A stretch of 35,834 bases of DNA from Nodosilinea sp. WJT8-NPBG4 (GTDB lineage: Bacteria > Cyanobacteriota > Cyanobacteriia > Phormidesmidales > Phormidesmidaceae): assembly GCA_019359285.1 (NCBI GenBank), contig JAHHHQ010000007.1:1-35834 (forward strand). Reading direction: 5' to 3'. The notes beneath the pieces are model-generated. The model had not been told where the DNA came from. It saw only the letters and a list, made by a program, of their open reading frames with translations, and did not search any database. Below are positions 32,458-35,834 of this stretch, piece after piece; position 1 is the stretch's first letter; every line of letters begins with the position of its first letter. A program made the translations under genes and the position numbers.

Positions 32458-33234
32458 ATGACGTACTGTTTGGGCATTTTGGTGAAGGAGGGGTTGGTGC
32501 TGGCCGCCGATTCTAGAACCAATGCTGGGGTTGACTACATTTCGTCGTACCGCAAGCTGTTTGATTTCTCTAAGCCGGGCGATCGCGTCCTTTTGCTGTG
32601 CACCTCGGGCAACCTATCGATTACCCAGGCGGTGGTGCATCAGTTGGGTCAAGACATCAAGCGCGATCGCGAGCACAACCTGCACAGCCTATACAGCCTC
32701 TACGACGTGGCCCGCTACCTGGGGGATCAAATTCGCGTTTTGCAGGAGACCGATCGCGCCTGGCTGGCTCAAGACAAGATTGACTTTAAGTGCAGCTTTC
32801 TGCTGGGCGGTCAAGTGCAGGGCGAGGCGCCAGAGCTATTTTTAATTTACAGCCAGGGCAACTGCATCAAGGCTACCCCCGAGACGCCGTTTTTGCAGAT
32901 TGGCGAAACCAAGTACGGTAAGCCCATCCTCGATCGCACCCTGGGGTTCGACATGCCCCTCGATGCAGTAGCTAAGTGCGCGCTGCTGTCAATTGATTCG
33001 ACGATGCGATCGAATCTGTCGGTGGGGCCGCCGATTCACATGGCCATGTATCAGACCAACAGCTTTGAGATCCGCCATCGAGCCCAGTTTCAGGCGGGGG
33101 ATCCCTACCTGATCAAAATGCGCAAGCACTGGGAGGTTGCTCTAAGAGAGGCCTCAACCAGCATGCCAGATATCTCTTGGAACCAAGACGACACCCTCTC
33201 GCCTCTGGGAATTCCTGATCTGGGCAACAGTTAA
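32458..33234 (+). CDS. Anbu-type proteasome-related peptidase
   Basis: 258 residues from ATG 32458, chosen because the catalytic threonine must follow the initiator methionine (MTYCLGI). The Ntn-hydrolase residues are in place: T2, D18 (AADSRTN), K33 (SYRKLFDF). Anbu (ancestral beta subunit) is related to HslV and the 20S beta subunit and forms open-ring or helical assemblies. In other bacteria it is usually encoded with an alpha-E protein, an ATP-grasp enzyme and a transglutaminase-like protein. None of these is next to it here. It lies between psbM and the phosphopantetheinyl transferase gene, which converges on it. Confidence 0.9.
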   Translation: MTYCLGILVKEGLVLAADSRTNAGVDYISSYRKLFDFSKPGDRVLLLCTSGNLSITQAVVHQLGQDIKRDREHNLHSLYSLYDVARYLGDQIRVLQETDRAWLAQDKIDFKCSFLLGGQVQGEAPELFLIYSQGNCIKATPETPFLQIGETKYGKPILDRTLGFDMPLDAVAKCALLSIDSTMRSNLSVGPPIHMAMYQTNSFEIRHRAQFQAGDPYLIKMRKHWEVALREASTSMPDISWNQDDTLSPLGIPDLGNS

Positions 33235-33295
33235 AGATTTAGAGAACGCCTCGACCGTAGTTGGGCTCACTGATCTGGGCTGAGAGCTCTTGAGG

Positions 33296-34069
33296 CTAGC
33301 AATCGGCTAACAGGGCGGCAGGGGTCGTCTGCCAAAAGCGCAGCCGCTCCGGCTCTAGCAGGGCAGTCTGTACGGCGATCGCGCCTGTATAGCCTGGCTG
33401 GTGCCACTGATAGAGCTGCCCCGGATGGTCTAACCCCGGTGCCGTCACCACTTTCACCGCTGCCGGCACTGAGTTTAGTGGAGTCTCTAAGTGCAACTCT
33501 AAGGCCTGCATGGAGTCGGCTATGCCAATGCCTAGGGATTTTAGGCAGGCTTCTTTACCTGTCCAGTAGCGTAAAAAACGATGGTCAGCCTGGGGATTCG
33601 GCAGGGCCAGCACGGTTTCAGCCTCAGCGGCTGTGAGGTAGCGATGACACAGACCCGGCAGGCATTTTACTGGACGCAGGGCTTCGATATCCACACCGAT
33701 CGCCCTGACGTCAGCGGCGGTGCTGATGGCCACAAGCAGCCGCTGCTCACTATGGGACAGGTTAAATCGTGGAATCACGCCAGCGCTACTGGCATCGGGG
33801 CTTAGTTCTGGCTTGCCCTTGGGTCCGTAGACAAAGGTAAGCGCGGCGGGCGCTTGACCGGTGTAGCGGCTTAGCAGGTGGCGTAGGCAGCCTCGACTGG
33901 CCAGGAACTGACTCTGGACAACGGGCCGATGAAGGCGCTGTAGCTGGGCTTGTTCCGCGGGGGATAAATAGGCTTTGAGTGTCTGCTGGGTAGCTGCCTC
34001 AAAGATCTCGGTAGAGAGCAGCCAGAGGTCGATAGCAGATGAAGCACAGCCCTGGCGAAACTCAGACAT
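33296..34069 (-). CDS. 4'-phosphopantetheinyl transferase, Sfp type
   Basis: 257 residues from ATG 34069; the frame stays open to 34240, but the extra part runs into the divergent gene and is unconserved. Motifs: PKGKPELSP, FNLSHSEQRLLVAI, IGVDIEALRP (Mg-binding Asp and Glu), FLRYWTGKEACLKSLGIGI. It moves phosphopantetheine from CoA to a serine of acyl or peptidyl carrier proteins. Cyanobacterial Sfp-type enzymes serve both fatty acid ACP and polyketide or glycolipid synthases. No synthase gene is in the window. Confidence 0.92.
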   Translation of the reverse strand: MSEFRQGCASSAIDLWLLSTEIFEAATQQTLKAYLSPAEQAQLQRLHRPVVQSQFLASRGCLRHLLSRYTGQAPAALTFVYGPKGKPELSPDASSAGVIPRFNLSHSEQRLLVAISTAADVRAIGVDIEALRPVKCLPGLCHRYLTAAEAETVLALPNPQADHRFLRYWTGKEACLKSLGIGIADSMQALELHLETPLNSVPAAVKVVTAPGLDHPGQLYQWHQPGYTGAIAVQTALLEPERLRFWQTTPAALLADC

Positions 34070-34163
34070 AGAGTAGGGATAAGGGGTTGAGAGTAGCAAG
34101 GGCAACCTAGCGCTATTGTGCAGTAAGCTGGGCACCCTTGGCACAGCCCCCCGGTTCACTTTT

Positions 34164-35447
34164 ATGCCATCGAAGCCATTTATTGCCGCCTCAGATGCCC
34201 CCGCTGTCCCTGGCCAAGCCGGGACGGTGAAAATCTGCATTTTGGGGGGCGGATTTGGGGGGCTGTATTGCGCCCTATCTCTGCACCAGCGATCGCGGCG
34301 GTCGCGTCGCCCGCTTCACATCACCCTGGTCGAGCCGCGCGATCGCTTCAACTTTACTCCCCTACTCTACGAACTGCTCACCCAAGAACTCGCCCCCTGG
34401 GAGATCGCCCCCACCTACCAAGAGTTGCTCAAGCACACCGCTGTCGACCTGCGCCAGGACTGGGCTGAACACATTGACTTAGCTCAGCAACGCGTCATCC
34501 TACGCCACGGAGCACCCCTCGCCTATGATTACCTGGTGGTGGCGCTGGGTAGCCAAATGCGACCCCCCGCCACCCCCGGCAGCCAGGCCCACAGCCTGCC
34601 GTTTAACACTTTGAAGGATGCCGAACAGCTGGAGCGGCGGTTAAACGACCTCAAACAATCGCCCCAGGTCCGGGTGGTAGTGGCCGGGGCTGGCCCCAGC
34701 GGCGTAGAGCTGGCTTGCAAGCTAAGCGATCGCCTCGGTAGCCGGGGCCAGGTCACTTTAGTCGATCGCCGGGGCGAAATTTTGCGATCGTACCCCCAGC
34801 GCATCCAGCGGGCGGCAGCGCGGGCCTTGGCGAAACGGGGGGTAGAGGTCTATTTAGATGCTGCGATCGAGGCGGTAGATGCCAGCGGGTTGACCTTTGG
34901 CTACGAGGGCCAAACCCGTCACTGCCAGGCCAACATTACCCTGTGGACGGTGGGTACAGTACCCCATGCTTGGCTAGGGGATGACCTCAAACCAACCGCG
35001 TTTGGCCAGTGCCAGGTACTGCCCACCCTACAGCTACCCAACTACAACAATGTTTTTGTGCTAGGAGATATGGCCGCCATGCCTGCTCCAGGGCACAGTT
35101 CGCAGAGCGTGAAGCCTACGGCATCTCAAAAACGGGAGCCGATTCAAAACGAGTATCCATTTCGGAATCGCGCCCCCACTACGGCCCAGGCCGCCTACCA
35201 GGCTGGGCCTACGGTCGCCTCTAATGTACTGGCGCTGATCGCCGATCGTTCTCTTAAACCCTTTCGTTACAATCATCTGGGCGACATGCTCACCCTGGGT
35301 CAGGGAGAGGCTGTGGTCTGCGGGTTTGGGCTGTGCATCACCGGACGCCTGGGAGGTTGGTCGCGCCGCTGGGCCTACTGGCTGCGGCTGCCTACCTCCG
35401 CCCACCGCTGGCGAGTGCTCAAGCACTGGCTGGGCTTAAAGCCCTAA
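34164..35447 (+). CDS. Type II NAD(P)H dehydrogenase-like FAD oxidoreductase
   Basis: 427 residues from ATG 34164. FAD-binding GxGxxG form ILGGGFGGLYCALSL near the N-terminus, second dinucleotide-binding motif VVVAGAGPSGVELACKL, and FAD-contacting NNVFVLGDMAAMP. The stretch FNFTPLLYELLTQELAPWEI is typical of cyanobacterial NDH-2. The C-terminus is basic and amphipathic (GRLGGWSRRWAYWLRL), fitting peripheral membrane attachment. It oxidises NAD(P)H with a quinone. The closest known type may be NdbB, which in Synechocystis reduces demethylphylloquinone, but this assignment is uncertain. Divergent from the transferase, 94 nt between starts. Confidence 0.85.
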   Translation: MPSKPFIAASDAPAVPGQAGTVKICILGGGFGGLYCALSLHQRSRRSRRPLHITLVEPRDRFNFTPLLYELLTQELAPWEIAPTYQELLKHTAVDLRQDWAEHIDLAQQRVILRHGAPLAYDYLVVALGSQMRPPATPGSQAHSLPFNTLKDAEQLERRLNDLKQSPQVRVVVAGAGPSGVELACKLSDRLGSRGQVTLVDRRGEILRSYPQRIQRAAARALAKRGVEVYLDAAIEAVDASGLTFGYEGQTRHCQANITLWTVGTVPHAWLGDDLKPTAFGQCQVLPTLQLPNYNNVFVLGDMAAMPAPGHSSQSVKPTASQKREPIQNEYPFRNRAPTTAQAAYQAGPTVASNVLALIADRSLKPFRYNHLGDMLTLGQGEAVVCGFGLCITGRLGGWSRRWAYWLRLPTSAHRWRVLKHWLGLKP

Positions 35448-35629
35448 CGATCGCCTCTAACGAGCCAGGCAATGCGTGGGCTGTAATTTATAGGAAATTT
35501 GCCCAGAGCAGATGATGAACTGATACACCGATGAGGATGTGAAGGATTTCAGTCCCATGCTTTAGATCAATTTCTTTCCTGCGCGATCGCAACATTCCAA
35601 ATGACATCTGCAAAAGTGAGAACATTTGC

Positions 35630-35761
35630 TTAGGACGTTAAGGCGCGTTCAATGCGGCGATCAGGGATGAGCCACATCACGGCGACAAAGACGTACAGCC
35701 CCAGAGCTATTGCAGCCGAAGGCGTGATTAGGACAATATAGAGGGGAAGTGTGTTTACCGT
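35630..35761 (-). CDS. Possible single-span membrane microprotein with non-canonical start
   Basis: The minus strand encodes (T)VNTLPLYIVLITPSAAIA followed by LGLYVFVAVMWLIPDRRIER and ALTS, one clear membrane helix with a basic tail, like small photosynthetic subunits, though I do not recognise the family. AGGAGG (35773-35768) lies 6 nt before ACG (35761-35759). No ATG, GTG or TTG is in frame before the upstream stop at 35788-35786. Either ACG is used, or an ATG has mutated, or this is a dead gene. Confidence 0.45.
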   Translation of the reverse strand, partial: TVNTLPLYIVLITPSAAIALGLYVFVAVMWLIPDRRIERALTS

Positions 35762-35774
35762 ACTACTCCTCCTA

Positions 35775-35834
35775 ATGCCAGCCGCTTACAGTGATGACCT
35801 GCGTGAGAAAGTGCTTGCTGCCGTTGACCGAGGT
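35775..35834 (+). CDS. IS630-family transposase, N-terminal fragment (cut by window edge)
   Basis: Twenty codons MPAAYSDDLREKVLAAVDRG remain open at the right edge. This is the usual start of IS630 transposases of cyanobacteria (MPAxYSxDLRxKV), the first helix of the N-terminal DNA-binding domain. There is no ribosome site on this strand, and no inverted repeat was recognised upstream, so the element may be damaged or its end may overlap the small minus-strand frame. Confidence 0.75.
   Translation, partial: MPAAYSDDLREKVLAAVDRG

Overview
The window is cyanobacterial chromosome. It carries psbB, psbT, psbM, ycf34, a plant-type ferredoxin, a CGLD27 protein and a three-domain ribosomal protein S1. 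The HIP1 octamer GCGATCGC is frequent on both strands. High GC and gene style suggest a filamentous Leptolyngbya/Nodosilinea-like lineage; this placement is inference. Both edges fall inside IS630-type transposase genes: the 3' end of one on the left and the 5' start of one on the right, both on the + strand.

Layout. 1-376: transposase tail and spacer. 377-4282: stress-type locus with a carotenoid oxygenase, an RskA-like membrane anti-sigma factor and an ECF sigma factor, all on the - strand, divergent from a Tat-exported ferritin-like protein. The divergent intergenic region holds two matching bipartite elements, one facing each way, with the spacing of ECF promoters. 4462-8160: a 1232-residue fusion of phosphate-binding-protein-like, WD40, membrane, TPR and DUF4912 parts. 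8292-11481: a membrane microprotein with an L7/L12-like tail, an exported protein, a Ser/Thr kinase with a seven-bladed WD40 tail, and ycf34. 11788-16844: tRNA nucleotidyltransferase, an exported acidic repeat protein, queF, and a membrane-anchored coiled-coil protein with 192-bp tandem repeats. 17164-19238: rsfS, CGLD27 and asparaginase. 19459-19583: initiator tRNA followed by a perfect 48-bp palindromic terminator. 19654-24778: four-carbon acid sugar kinase, hslO, a conserved protein of unknown function, a Nudix hydrolase, a Met-rich zinc-ribbon protein and aqpZ. 25070-29330: glgX followed after 4 nt by an alkyltransferase-like gene, then rpsA and nrdR. 29542-32290: psbB-psbT on the - strand, divergent from ferredoxin and psbM. 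32458-35447: Anbu peptidase, phosphopantetheinyl transferase and NDH-2-like dehydrogenase. The right edge holds a possible microprotein without a canonical start codon, beside the second transposase.

Most genes are ordinary core functions: photosystem II, tRNA maturation and modification, translation, redox chaperone, glycogen, NADH oxidation. The parts most likely to hold undescribed biology are the sigma/anti-sigma/ferritin-like locus with its twin promoter elements, the transmembrane sensor-like fusion protein, the 192-bp repeat protein, and several palindromic or repeat elements between genes.
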